This document shows positions 41,930 to 51,283 of a stretch of 64,000 nt of DNA, one piece after another. Location: assembly GCF_001905655.1 (NCBI RefSeq), contig NZ_JMHT01000069.1, positions 1 through 64,000 of the forward strand, given 5' to 3'. A model generated the notes under the pieces. The model did not search any database. It was not told the DNA's origin and saw only the letters and a program-made list of their open reading frames with translations. The stretch's first letter is position 1. Every line of letters begins with the position of its first letter. Both the position numbers and the translations under genes were made by a program. This stretch comes from Mycobacterium sp. ST-F2 (GTDB lineage Bacteria; Actinomycetota; Actinomycetes; Mycobacteriales; Mycobacteriaceae).

Positions 41930-43284
41930 GCGAAGGCGCTGAGAGAACGTTCTCCGACGACCCGGCCGTGCTGGCGCGTAAGCGCCGGTTCATGGCGCGG
42001 ATGATCATTGTGTTGGTCGGCGGCATGTTCCTTGATGGCTACATCCTGGGCAGCATCGGTCCGGTCACGCACACCATCGAGCTGGACCCCCGGTTTACCA
42101 CCGTCTGGATCGGGCTGGAGGCCGCCTCGGCGATGTTCGGCATTCTCGTCGGCTCGCCTTTGGGTGGGTGGCTGGCCGACAAGTTCGGTCGTAAGCCGAT
42201 TCTGTTCTGGGATCTGGCGCTGTTCACGGCCTTCTCGGCTTTGCAGTTCTTCGTCGACGGACCAGAACAGCTTTTCGCCGTTCGTCTGTTGATGGGCCTG
42301 GCCGTCGGCATCGAGTACGCGGTCGGCTTGCCGATGCTGGCGGAGTTCGCGCCGACCCATCTCCGCGGCAGACTGTTGGCCCTGACCCTGGTCGCCTGGT
42401 ACGGCGGTTTCATGATCGCGTTCGTCATCGGCTACTTCATGGACCAGGCCGGCGTGGATTGGCGGGTCACGCTGGGCAGTACAACGCTCATCGCAGCCGC
42501 GCTGCTGATCGGCCGGATCGGGTTGCCCGAGTCGCCGCGGTGGCTGTGGGCAAAGGGCAGGACCGAAGAGGCGCACGGACTGGTCGTCGGGTATCTGGAC
42601 ACCGCGTACCAGACCGACATGATGAAAGCCACTGCGGGCGGCGCGAAGGGCAGTTTCAAGATGCTGTTCTCGCCGGCGGTGTGGCGCTCGACGGTCTTCA
42701 TGGCCGTGTTCTGGACCTGCGCGGTGACGCCGTACTTCGCCATCGCGACCTTCGCCGACGGCCTGCTGGGCGATATCGGCATGAAGGGCCTGATGCGCGG
42801 AGTGGTTCTGTCCGTCGTCGCCTGGTTGGGCGTGATCTTCACGATGTTCATGATCGATCGGTGGGGGCGCCGCAAAATGACTGTTCCGACCCAGTGGATC
42901 GCAGGCGGTCTGCTGGTCGCCATCGCCGTCCTCGGTAGCTTCGTGCTTCCGGTGGAGCAGGTCGGTGTGATGTCGATGCTGATGTTGGCGCTGTTCCTGG
43001 CGTACTCGTTCGTCAACGCGATGTACACGGCGTTCACTCAAATCTATCCCGCAGAGGTCTTCCCGACCGAGGTCCGGGCGATCGGTACCGGGTTCGCGGC
43101 GGCGATCAGCCGCCTCGGTGCTGCTGCGGGTCTGTTCCTGATCCCGCTCTCGATGAAGCACCTCGGTTTCACCTGGACCATGGTCTTTGCGGGAATCATC
43201 GCCTTCGTCGGCGCGATCGTGTCGCAGATCCTGGCTCCGGAGACCAGCGGCAAGTCGCTGAGCGAGTTGGACATGAGCCACTGA
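41920..43284 (+). CDS. MFS transporter, metabolite:H+ symporter type
   Basis: 454 residues with about twelve membrane helices. The MFS signatures are ADKFGRKP after helix 2 and IDRWGRRKM in the second half, with PESPRWL ending the first half as in the sugar/metabolite porters. The substrate is not readable. Its place inside the betaine island suggests uptake of a methylated amine or its product, perhaps standing in for the broken BCCT carrier. Confidence 0.85.
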   Translation: MSVSEGAERTFSDDPAVLARKRRFMARMIIVLVGGMFLDGYILGSIGPVTHTIELDPRFTTVWIGLEAASAMFGILVGSPLGGWLADKFGRKPILFWDLALFTAFSALQFFVDGPEQLFAVRLLMGLAVGIEYAVGLPMLAEFAPTHLRGRLLALTLVAWYGGFMIAFVIGYFMDQAGVDWRVTLGSTTLIAAALLIGRIGLPESPRWLWAKGRTEEAHGLVVGYLDTAYQTDMMKATAGGAKGSFKMLFSPAVWRSTVFMAVFWTCAVTPYFAIATFADGLLGDIGMKGLMRGVVLSVVAWLGVIFTMFMIDRWGRRKMTVPTQWIAGGLLVAIAVLGSFVLPVEQVGVMSMLMLALFLAYSFVNAMYTAFTQIYPAEVFPTEVRAIGTGFAAAISRLGAAAGLFLIPLSMKHLGFTWTMVFAGIIAFVGAIVSQILAPETSGKSLSELDMSH

Positions 43285-43310
43285 GCGCTCACAAGGGAGA
43301 AGTGACGTCG

Positions 43311-44105
43311 ATGCCCATCCGCGTGGCCGTGATCGGTGATGTGGGTGGGCACGTCGAGGAGTTGCGCCGCGAACTGCGGTCTCTCGGCGCCTCCGAAACC
43401 GGTGTGCTGCCAGACGATCTGGTTGTGATCCAGGTGGGGGATCTGGTGCACCGCGGCCCTGACTCTGAAGGGGTCGTTCGTCTGGTCCACTACTACCTGA
43501 ATGCTTATCCCGGGCAGTGGATTCAGCTCGTCGGCAATCACGAGGCGCTGTATCTGCGGCCGAACAGCTTTCTGTGGGGGGACCGGATCGGCTACCTGGA
43601 ACAGCGCATCCTGAAGAAGTGGTGGGCCGACGGCAAGCTGCACGCCGCGGTCGCCATCGAGACCGGGGATGAGGATTTCCTCGTGACGCACGCCGGGGTC
43701 ACCGAGCAGTTCTGGCGGGAGCATCTCCTGGCACCCGGTACCGCGCGGCAGGCCGCGCGCCGAATCAACAGCTTGGCCCGCACGGGATGCCCGACGTTCT
43801 ACGGCGGCGGTGCCATGCTCGGCCCGCCGAATCCGATGGCCGGCCCGTTATGGGCCAGCCGCACCGATGAGCTGGTTCCCGGGTGGGAAGGCACGACGCT
43901 CCCGTTCAGTCAGGTGCACGGGCACAGCGGCTCGCACGGTGAATCCGACCATCCGACAACCACTTATGATGCGCAGCTGCATCATGAGGAGACCTGCTTC
44001 CCGGGTGGTCGGATCATCGGCGTCGACCCCGGCCACCTCGCCGAAGCGACCCCGGTGTGGGGTGCCTTCGTCGTGACGACCGGCTCCCGGCCGACCGTCG
44101 CGTGA
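43311..44105 (+). CDS. PPP-family metallophosphatase
   Basis: 264 residues, ATG chosen 10 bases after GGGAGA. The metal motifs are IGDVGGHVEE (residues 7-16), GDLVHRG and GNHEAL, typical of calcineurin-like phosphoesterases. The nearest relatives by eye are bacterial serine/threonine phosphatase-type or Ap4A hydrolase-type enzymes. It lies between the MFS carrier and a DUF294 protein on one strand. Its substrate is unknown. Confidence 0.75.
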   Translation: MPIRVAVIGDVGGHVEELRRELRSLGASETGVLPDDLVVIQVGDLVHRGPDSEGVVRLVHYYLNAYPGQWIQLVGNHEALYLRPNSFLWGDRIGYLEQRILKKWWADGKLHAAVAIETGDEDFLVTHAGVTEQFWREHLLAPGTARQAARRINSLARTGCPTFYGGGAMLGPPNPMAGPLWASRTDELVPGWEGTTLPFSQVHGHSGSHGESDHPTTTYDAQLHHEETCFPGGRIIGVDPGHLAEATPVWGAFVVTTGSRPTVA

Positions 44106-44128
44106 GCGACTCCTGAGAGGACTGCGGC

Positions 44129-46030
44129 ATGTCGACTGAGACCGAGACGGGTCTGGCCGAACTGGCCGACCTGCTGGTGCAATGCCCGCCGTTCGATTCG
44201 CTGAGCGAGGCCGATCGCGCCCGCGCGGTGGCCGCGGCGCACATCGAGCAGTACCAACCGGGCGACCTGATCCTGGATGCCTTCGCCACGATGCCTACGG
44301 CCATCGGGTTGGTGACGTCGGGAGAGATCAACCTCTGGTTCGATCGGGAGCGAATCGGTGAGGAGCCCGCAGACAAGTTCAGCCGTGGCACGCCCATCGG
44401 GTTCACCGCAGTGCTGGCCGGGCAGCCGGTGGGCCCGCGGATCGAGGCGAAGACCACTGTGGTCGTCGCGCACCTGCCCTCCGAGATCGTCATCCCGGCG
44501 TTTGCGTCCCGCGGCGGCGCGCGTTTCCTGGCTGACCAGATCGCGCACGTGCGCGGGCTCACTGCCACCGCGCCCCGATACACGCTGCTGTCCGACCTGG
44601 TCTACCGCGACCCGCTCGTCGTGCCGGCCGACGAGTCGGTGACGGCGCTCGCAGCGCGCATGACCGAGCTGGGCCTGCCGTATGCCGCCGTCGAGACGGG
44701 TACCGGCCAGTTCGGCTTGGTGACGGATGAAGCATTGCGCCGCAAGATAATTGGTGAGGGCCTACCACGGGAATCGCCCGCCGACGCCGTGATGGACTAT
44801 CCCGCGATCACCGCGTCGGCGAGCATGTCGTCGGCTGACGCCCTGATCATGCTGCTTGATTACGGTGTCTCGTTCCTGCTCGTCACCGGTGATGACGGCC
44901 GCCTGAAAGGCGCAGTGGGCGAGCGTGACTTCATGCTCGCGCCCACCACTGCCGGTGTCAGCTTGAACGCACAGATCCGGCAGGCCCGCAGCATCGATGG
45001 TCTGGTCACCTATGCGCGTCGGGTTCCGGCGATGCTTGCGGACATCCTGGCGCGCGGCTTGACGGCGGATCGCGTGATCGCCGTGTATTCGGCGCTGATC
45101 GCCTCGATCACCCGGCGCGCCATCTTCTTGGTCTTCGACCATGAGGAGTTCAACGATCTGTCGATCGATGCCTTCACCTGGCTTTCGCTCGGCAGCACCG
45201 GCCGGCGGGAAGCGGTTCCCTCATCCGATGTCGATGCCGCGGTGACTTTCGAGGATTCGTACGAGGACCAGATCCCGCGCTATCGCGAAGCATTCAGCGT
45301 CGTGGGGGACGTGCTCCAGCTCTGTGGCATCGGCGTCGACGATCACCATGCGTTCCCGTCGCACCCGGGGTTCTCGCGTACCGATTCGCAATGGCGGGAG
45401 GCAGCGCAGGGCTGGCTCGCCAATCCCCAGCAGAACCAAGGCACCATCATGGCCTCGCTTCTGGTCGACGCCCGGCCGATCTTCGGGGACCCGGCGCTGC
45501 CGGAGCCCGCGCGCGTCTTCCGTGACTTCAATCGGCATCCGGCGACAGTCGAACTGCTGCTTCAGGATTCGCTCTCCCGCCGCGCGCGCCTGCTCTCGGT
45601 GCGGGACCGGATCATCGGGCGCGACGAGAAGTTCGACATCAAAGGCCGCGGATTGCTGCCGATCGTCAACATCGCCAGGTGGGCATCGCTCAGCGCCGGT
45701 TCCCCGGAGCTGCACACTGTTGACCGGCTCCGCGTCGCCGCGGGGTCGGAGGTGCTGACGGACCGTTCCGCGAGCAGGCTGATCGAAGCGTTCGACGCAC
45801 TCCAACTGCTCCGGCTGGAACACCAGTTGCGTCAGATCGACGCGGGTCAGCGTCCCGACGACATCATCGACCTCAACGAGCTCTCACCCATCGACCGCAG
45901 CACCATCGAGCAGACCGTCAAAGAGATCGCCGATGTGCAGCGCCGCATGGGACGCGTCGCGCACATGAATTCGGGTGCCGAACTTGTCAAACGCGGCCAG
46001 CCGGGCGCGACGTCGAGGAAGACCAGATGA
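44129..46030 (+). CDS. DUF294 nucleotidyltransferase with cNMP-binding and CBS domains, copy 1
   Basis: 633 residues. An N-terminal cyclic-nucleotide-binding-like domain (about 15-150) is followed by a CBS pair (about 155-290). The nucleotidyltransferase motif LGSTGRREAVPSSDVDAAV lies near residue 353, and a DUF294 C-terminal domain ends the protein. The GSxxRxE...DxD pattern is the active site of GlnD-like enzymes. A target protein is not known. It shares the whole architecture with the gene at 48453, which suggests a duplicated regulator of the island. Confidence 0.85.
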   Translation: MSTETETGLAELADLLVQCPPFDSLSEADRARAVAAAHIEQYQPGDLILDAFATMPTAIGLVTSGEINLWFDRERIGEEPADKFSRGTPIGFTAVLAGQPVGPRIEAKTTVVVAHLPSEIVIPAFASRGGARFLADQIAHVRGLTATAPRYTLLSDLVYRDPLVVPADESVTALAARMTELGLPYAAVETGTGQFGLVTDEALRRKIIGEGLPRESPADAVMDYPAITASASMSSADALIMLLDYGVSFLLVTGDDGRLKGAVGERDFMLAPTTAGVSLNAQIRQARSIDGLVTYARRVPAMLADILARGLTADRVIAVYSALIASITRRAIFLVFDHEEFNDLSIDAFTWLSLGSTGRREAVPSSDVDAAVTFEDSYEDQIPRYREAFSVVGDVLQLCGIGVDDHHAFPSHPGFSRTDSQWREAAQGWLANPQQNQGTIMASLLVDARPIFGDPALPEPARVFRDFNRHPATVELLLQDSLSRRARLLSVRDRIIGRDEKFDIKGRGLLPIVNIARWASLSAGSPELHTVDRLRVAAGSEVLTDRSASRLIEAFDALQLLRLEHQLRQIDAGQRPDDIIDLNELSPIDRSTIEQTVKEIADVQRRMGRVAHMNSGAELVKRGQPGATSRKTR

Positions 46031-46338
46031 GGTCACCCATGTGCACGGCGACAGACCCCGAAAAATTGGTCAGATAATCGATCTCAATCCCGCGCGACGC
46101 TGATCAACTGGTGATATATTAGTTGGCGACAGCGCTGAGGCGCGGCGCCTCGGTCGTGGTCCGGGTCCCGTCGCCGAGGCCAAACTGCCTCCGGCGCGAA
46201 TGCGGAAGCGAGCGGCGATGCCAAGAGTGAATCGCAGGACGGCTGCGGCCGAAAATGCCATGGGCACAGCGGGTTACGAGTATGGTCGCCGCCGGGTGTC
46301 CTGTCGCCCAGGCGAGCACCGGTAGTCGAGGAGGCAAC
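46031..46338. other. Non-coding region upstream of betB
   Basis: These 308 bases hold operator site F, a 15-bp palindrome GAGGCGC-G-GCGCCTC (46137-46151) and then about 190 GC-rich bases without a supported gene before the betB ribosome-binding site GAGGAGG. Confidence 0.6.
46112..46122. promoter_or_regulatory. GntR-type operator, site F (TGATATATTAG)
   Basis: Identical to site A, and flanked by CAACT (46106-46110) and AGTTG (46121-46125). It lies 217 bases upstream of the betB start. Confidence 0.6.
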
Positions 46339-47757
46339 GTGGACGGTGTACCGGATCTGCTCATCGGATCGCAGTGGCGGCATGCCGCTGACGGCGGTTT
46401 CCGGGAGATCATCAATCCCGCCACCGGCAGGGTCTTCGCGACCGTCGACGAGGCCACGCACGACGATGCGCTGGCGGCCGTGGCCGCCGCCCGTGCGGCA
46501 TTCGACGCCGGTGACTGGCCGGCCACGCCGGTCGCCGAGCGGGCTGCGCTGCTCGACCGCATCGCCGATCTGCTGGCCCGGGACAAGGAGTCGCTGGCGG
46601 CGGTGGAGACCGCTGACACCGGAAAAACCTTGGCGGAGAGCCGGATCGACATCGATGACGTGATCTCGGTATTCCGCTACTACGCACGCTTGGTGGCGAC
46701 GCAGTCCGATCGACTGGTCGACGTGGGCAACCCGACCGTCATCAGCCGGGTGGTGCACGAGCCCATCGGGGTGTGTGTGCTGATCGCCCCGTGGAACTAT
46801 CCGCTGTTGCAGATCTCGTGGAAGATCGCGCCGGCGCTGGCCGCCGGCTGCACCATGGTGGCCAAACCCAGTGAAGTGACACCGCTTTCGACCATCGCCT
46901 TCGTGCGGCTGGCGCAGGAAGCGGGGGTGCCCCCGGGCGTGCTCAACCTCATCCAGGGCAGCGGAGCCGCTGTCGGTGCGGCCCTCACCGACAACGCCGA
47001 CGTCGACCTCATCTCGTTCACCGGCGGCCTGAGCACGGGGCAGAACATCGCCAGGAGTGCCGCCGCGCATGTGAGCAAGGTGGCCCTGGAACTCGGTGGG
47101 AAGAACCCGCACATCGTCTTTGCCGATGCCGATTGGGAAAGCTCGGTGGACCAGGTGCTCACCGGCGTGTTCCTGCACTCGGGTCAGGTGTGTTCGTCGG
47201 GCACCCGGGTGATCATCGAGGAGTCCATCGCCGACGACTTCGTCGCCCAGCTCGCTGAGCGTGCGGAGAAAATCCGGATGGGCGACGGTACCGACCCGCG
47301 TAGCGAGACCGGCCCGCTGGTGTCCAAACAACAGCTGGACAAGATGGAAGCCTTTGTGGCCCTGGGCATTTCCGAGGGTGCAAAGCTCATCACCGGTGGC
47401 ACCCGGCCCAGCGATCCGGCGCTGGCGGACGGCTACTTCTTCCTTCCCACGATCTTCGACCGTTGCGACCGCTCGATGCGGATCGTCACGGAGGAGACCT
47501 TCGGACCGATCATGACGGTGGAGCGGTTCACAGACGAGGCCGAGGCCATCATGCTCGGCAACGACACGCAGTACGGTCTCGCGGCAGGGGTGCGAACCTC
47601 TGATCCGGCGCGGGGCGAACGTGTGGTGCGCGCATTGCGGCACGGCACGGTGTGGTTGAACGACTTCGGGTACTACACCGCGGCAGCGGAGTGGGGCGGA
47701 TTCGGGAAGTCGGGAAACGGTCGCGAGCTCGGTACCCGGTGTCGGCGAGAACCTTGA
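46339..47757 (+). CDS. betB: Betaine aldehyde dehydrogenase BetB, C-terminus lost at a deletion junction
   Basis: Oxidises betaine aldehyde to glycine betaine. The GTG follows GAGGAGG. The catalytic Cys285 (GQVCSSGTR) and Glu251 (LELGGKNP) are present. After FGKSGNGRELG the sequence leaves the family and ends TRCRREP, so the usual last 17 or so residues are missing (472 against about 490). The missing strand takes part in oligomer contacts in ALDHs, so activity is uncertain. The frame ends inside the betA remnant. Confidence 0.88.
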   Translation: MDGVPDLLIGSQWRHAADGGFREIINPATGRVFATVDEATHDDALAAVAAARAAFDAGDWPATPVAERAALLDRIADLLARDKESLAAVETADTGKTLAESRIDIDDVISVFRYYARLVATQSDRLVDVGNPTVISRVVHEPIGVCVLIAPWNYPLLQISWKIAPALAAGCTMVAKPSEVTPLSTIAFVRLAQEAGVPPGVLNLIQGSGAAVGAALTDNADVDLISFTGGLSTGQNIARSAAAHVSKVALELGGKNPHIVFADADWESSVDQVLTGVFLHSGQVCSSGTRVIIEESIADDFVAQLAERAEKIRMGDGTDPRSETGPLVSKQQLDKMEAFVALGISEGAKLITGGTRPSDPALADGYFFLPTIFDRCDRSMRIVTEETFGPIMTVERFTDEAEAIMLGNDTQYGLAAGVRTSDPARGERVVRALRHGTVWLNDFGYYTAAAEWGGFGKSGNGRELGTRCRREP

Positions 47758-48433
47758 TGACCACGTCGAGGGCCTGGTGTTCTGGGAGGCGGCCAAGCCG
47801 ATGGTCACCGAGTCCACGCAGTGGTGGGAGATCGGGCTGTTCGCCACCACCGAGGTCGCCGGGGAAGACCCCGACCACTCCGACCTGATGATGCATTACG
47901 GCAGCGTCCCGTTCGACATGAACACGCTGCGGCACGGGTACCCCACCACCGACAACGGGTTCTGCCTGACTCCCAATGTGACGCAAGGACGTTCGCGCGG
48001 CACGGTGCGGTTGGCCTCGCGCGACTTCCGGGATCGGGCGAAGGTGGACCCGCGCTACTTCACCGACCCGGAGGAGCACGACGAAAAGGTGATGCTGGCC
48101 GGCATCAAGCTGGCCCGCAAGATCGCCGAGCAGGAACCGCTGCAGGAGTGGATCGGACGTGAACTCGCGCCCGGTCCGGACGTGCAGACCGACGAGGAAT
48201 TGCTCGCGTACATCTACAAGACCCACAACACCGTGTACCACCCGGCCGGTACGGCGCGGATGGGTGCGGTGGACGACCCGCTGGCTGTGCTCGACCCGCA
48301 GCTGCGCGTCAAGGGCGTACGCAACCTGCGGGTGGTGGATGCCTCGGCGATGCCGAAGCTGCCGGTGGTCAATCCCAATATCACGGTGATGACCATGGCC
48401 GAGAAATGTGCCGACCTCATTCGTAACGGTTGA
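47735..48433 (+). pseudogene. betA: C-terminal remnant of choline dehydrogenase BetA
   Basis: From PGVGENLDDHVEG onward the sequence matches the latter part of GMC-family choline dehydrogenase, with NVTQGRSRGTVRLASRD, the active-site histidine in YHPAGTARMG and NPNITVMTMAEK near the end. About 300 N-terminal residues, including the FAD-binding GxGxxG region, are missing. The frame is offset by one base from betB, and betB stops 20 bases after the join. A deletion fused the 3' end of betB to the middle of betA. Confidence 0.85.
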
Positions 48434-48452
48434 GTTGGGGCACGATGACGGG

Positions 48453-50282
48453 GTGACCACTCCGGAGCTGGTGAACTTCCTCGGTTCGCGTCCCCCGTTT
48501 CAGACGGCCAGTGACACCGAACTGAACGATCTCGTCGCCGCGTCATCGCTGGAGCAGTACGGTGCCGGGACCGTGATCGCGGACTTCTCCCGCCATGTCC
48601 CCGATGACATCTGGATGGTCCTGACCGGTCTGGTCAACCTGCAGGAGGCGGGCGACGGGCAGGTGTTCGACACCATCGAGACCGGCGGAATCTTCGGCTA
48701 CGTTCCGATGCTGACGGGCGGTGGTATCGAATTCCTGGCTCGCACAACGGAACCCACCATCGTCATCCGCCTGCCCGGTGAGCTCGTGCGGGCGCAGTTC
48801 GCCAAGCCGGCGGGGCTGCGTTTCCTCGCGCTGTCCGCGACGCCGTCGTCACAGTCGACGCTGGTGACGGCCGGCGATGCGCGACCGGTCGGCGATCTGG
48901 TGCACGGCAGCGTGCTGATCGTCGAGCCCGGGATCTCGGTTCGGGACGCCGTCGTGCAGATGAGCGAACAGCGGGTGTCGTATGCGCTGATCCGGCTTCG
49001 TGACGGCGGCGTCGGGATCTTCACCGATCGTGATCTGCGGTCCCGGGTCGTCGCCGCGGGGCTCCCGGTCGATGTGCCGATCACCGAGGTGATGAGTGCG
49101 CCCGCGCAGACGGTGACCGCCGACCGCACGGCTGACACGGTGCTGCTCGAGATGCTGGAGCGCGGTATGCGCCACATGCCGGTGATGTCGCCACGTGGTG
49201 AGGTTCTGGGCGTCCTGGAGGACGTCGACCTGCTGGCCGCCTCGGCCCGCCAGAGCTTCGTGCTGCGCCGGGCGATCGCGCAGGCGCCCGATGCGGCTGC
49301 GCTGCAGCGGCATGGCCGCGAGGTGACGCAGATCGCGGTCGGCCTGTTTCGCACCGGGACGAAGGCGTCGGCCGCGAGCAGCATCGCGTCGATCGTGCTG
49401 GATGCGTTGGTACGCAAGGCGTTGGAGCTCGCGTTGGCCGAAGCGGGCCCGGGCCCGACGCAGGATCAGTTCGCCTGGCTGACGCTGGGCAGCATCGCCC
49501 GCCGGGAGGCCATGCCGTCCTCCGATGTCGACAGCGCGCTCAGTTGGGCCGACAACTGCGACTCCGAGTGCGCGCAGTTGCGTTCCATCGCCGGCCGCGC
49601 GCACGCCATCCTTGACGGTTGCGGGCTGCCGGCCGACAGTAACGGCGCGGTCGCGTCGCACAAGGCATTCGCCCGGTCGGCCTCCGACTGGGCGCAGGCG
49701 GCCGAAGGCTGGCTCGATGATCCACTGCGCGGCAAGGGTTTGATCCTGTCCTCACTGCTGATCGACGGCCGCGTGGTGTGGGGGAACCGGGCGTTGCACA
49801 CCGTGCCCACGGTGTTCCACCGGATGCGTGACGAACACCCGAACGCGCTGCGCCTGCAACTGCTCGATGCCCTGTCGGGCAAGGTGCGCACATGGTCGCT
49901 GCGTGACGTGCTGTCGCGGCGTGGCGGCACCTTCGATCTGAAGACGCATGCTGTGACACCGATCGTCAACCTGGCCCGGTGGGGTGGTCTCACGGCCGAT
50001 ATGACCTCGGCCTCGACCCCGGCCCGGCTCGCGGCGGCGGCCGGCACGGGTGCGCTGACGGAACGGGATTCCCGCACTCTCACAGAGGTTTTCGTCATGC
50101 TGCAACGGATACGGTTGACGCATCAGGTCGAGCTGATCGAAGCCGGGCGCACTCCCAACGACGTGGTCACCGTCGGTGACCTTTCCCCCCTCAACCGGAG
50201 CCTGCTCGGTGACGGATTGCGCGAGATCGCCGCGGTCCAGCGGCGGGCGCGGCAATCAGGAACACACCCCGGGCTGCGCTGA
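48453..50282 (+). CDS. DUF294 nucleotidyltransferase with cNMP-binding and CBS domains, copy 2
   Basis: 609 residues, same domain order as the gene at 44129: N-terminal cNMP-like domain, CBS pair (about 145-275), nucleotidyltransferase motif LGSIARREAMPSSDVDSAL near residue 345 and C-terminal DUF294 domain. The GTG at 48453 begins VTTPELVNFL; it lies 20 bases after the betA remnant. It faces an exonuclease gene tail to tail. The DUF294-exonuclease neighbourhood recurs in proteobacteria, beside acetate or carnitine genes. Confidence 0.8.
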   Translation: MTTPELVNFLGSRPPFQTASDTELNDLVAASSLEQYGAGTVIADFSRHVPDDIWMVLTGLVNLQEAGDGQVFDTIETGGIFGYVPMLTGGGIEFLARTTEPTIVIRLPGELVRAQFAKPAGLRFLALSATPSSQSTLVTAGDARPVGDLVHGSVLIVEPGISVRDAVVQMSEQRVSYALIRLRDGGVGIFTDRDLRSRVVAAGLPVDVPITEVMSAPAQTVTADRTADTVLLEMLERGMRHMPVMSPRGEVLGVLEDVDLLAASARQSFVLRRAIAQAPDAAALQRHGREVTQIAVGLFRTGTKASAASSIASIVLDALVRKALELALAEAGPGPTQDQFAWLTLGSIARREAMPSSDVDSALSWADNCDSECAQLRSIAGRAHAILDGCGLPADSNGAVASHKAFARSASDWAQAAEGWLDDPLRGKGLILSSLLIDGRVVWGNRALHTVPTVFHRMRDEHPNALRLQLLDALSGKVRTWSLRDVLSRRGGTFDLKTHAVTPIVNLARWGGLTADMTSASTPARLAAAAGTGALTERDSRTLTEVFVMLQRIRLTHQVELIEAGRTPNDVVTVGDLSPLNRSLLGDGLREIAAVQRRARQSGTHPGLR

Positions 50283-50293
50283 GTTCGCCTGAC

Positions 50294-50869
50294 CTATTGG
50301 GCGAGCCGGGACACCAGGCGGTCGGACAGCTGGTCGTACCAGCGCATCGCCCAGCGCGCATCGCCCAGTGCGGTGTGGCGGCAACTGGCGCCCGGAGGCC
50401 GGACACCGCACTGTCGCGACAGCTGTGTCGAGTCCCGTTCCGGGGTGCGGCCGTAGTCGAGGACGTACCGGGCGGCCAGGGAGATGACGTCGATGAGTGT
50501 GGGACTCCACCCCGGCATCAGCTGATGCCGCGCCAGCATCTGACGCAGACAGTGGGTGTCGAAGCTGGGCACCACGCCGACGATGGTGGCGTCCATGGTC
50601 CAGTCACGGACGATCTCCGCGGCTTCGCGTTCACGGTGCACGAGCGGCAGATGAATGGGTCCGTAGACGACCTGCGGATGGCGACTCGCGAAGCGACTGA
50701 TACGCAGGCCTGCGGGCTCTGCCGCGTCGAGATCGAGGTCGGCCAGGTCGATGTACAACACCGTCCGGGACTCACCGGCGTCGTCGCGCCGGAGCATGGC
50801 AATTTCCCAGGGTTGCCGGTCGGCGTGCAGGCCGGTGGTCTCCGTATCCAGGAAGACCAGCGGTTTCAT
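50294..50869 (-). CDS. DEDDh-family 3'-5' exonuclease
   Basis: 191 residues. The exonuclease motifs are FLDTETTGL (Exo I, Asp-Glu), SFDTHCLRQ (Exo II, Asp) and HTALGDARWA (Exo III, His-Asp). The ATG was chosen because MKPLVFLDTETTG starts the domain immediately. It is a DnaQ-like enzyme, too small for a polymerase epsilon subunit with a PHP or GIY-YIG fusion. Confidence 0.85.
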   Translation of the reverse strand: MKPLVFLDTETTGLHADRQPWEIAMLRRDDAGESRTVLYIDLADLDLDAAEPAGLRISRFASRHPQVVYGPIHLPLVHREREAAEIVRDWTMDATIVGVVPSFDTHCLRQMLARHQLMPGWSPTLIDVISLAARYVLDYGRTPERDSTQLSRQCGVRPPGASCRHTALGDARWAMRWYDQLSDRLVSRLAQ

Positions 50870-50980
50870 CGTAGAAAGGCTAGCGCCGCCAGCCGTCGGT
50901 GAGGCACCTTTCGGCCAGTCGGCGCAGATTCTTTTCCATCGGGTGGAACCGAACGGCCGTGCCATGCGTCATAGCAAGGC

Positions 50981-51283
50981 ATGGGAGAAAGTGACGTCGC
51001 TCGGATGGACCCTTCGGCTGTGCGGGACGTCGCGCAGCGCTGTGAATCGGTCGCCGATGCCCTCGGTACCGGGGTGGCGCCGCTGCTGCGGTGGTACTTC
51101 GACGGGTTCTGCGGGGGACGCGATCACGTTGCGCGGGCCGCCGCCTTGCGCGCCGCGCTGGACCAGTCGGCTGAGCAGGTTCGCGCCTGGGCCTCCGCAT
51201 CGGCGGAAGCCGCGGTAGCACTCCGGGTTTCGTCAGGCCGATACCTGGATGTCGACGCCGACCTCGCGGGCCGGTTGGCGTGA
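50981..51283 (+). CDS. Rv3440c-like small protein, possible type VII secretion target
   Basis: 100 residues, all helical, with RMDPSAVRDVAQRCESVADAL and AALDQSAEQVRAWASASAEAAVAL. It looks like the DUF2580/WXG100-like helical-hairpin family. The ATG at 50981 has only AAGG upstream; the ATG at 51005 is an alternative. GTGA overlap with the next gene indicates co-translation, as in the M. tuberculosis Rv3440c-Rv3439c pair. Confidence 0.75.
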   Translation: MGESDVARMDPSAVRDVAQRCESVADALGTGVAPLLRWYFDGFCGGRDHVARAAALRAALDQSAEQVRAWASASAEAAVALRVSSGRYLDVDADLAGRLA

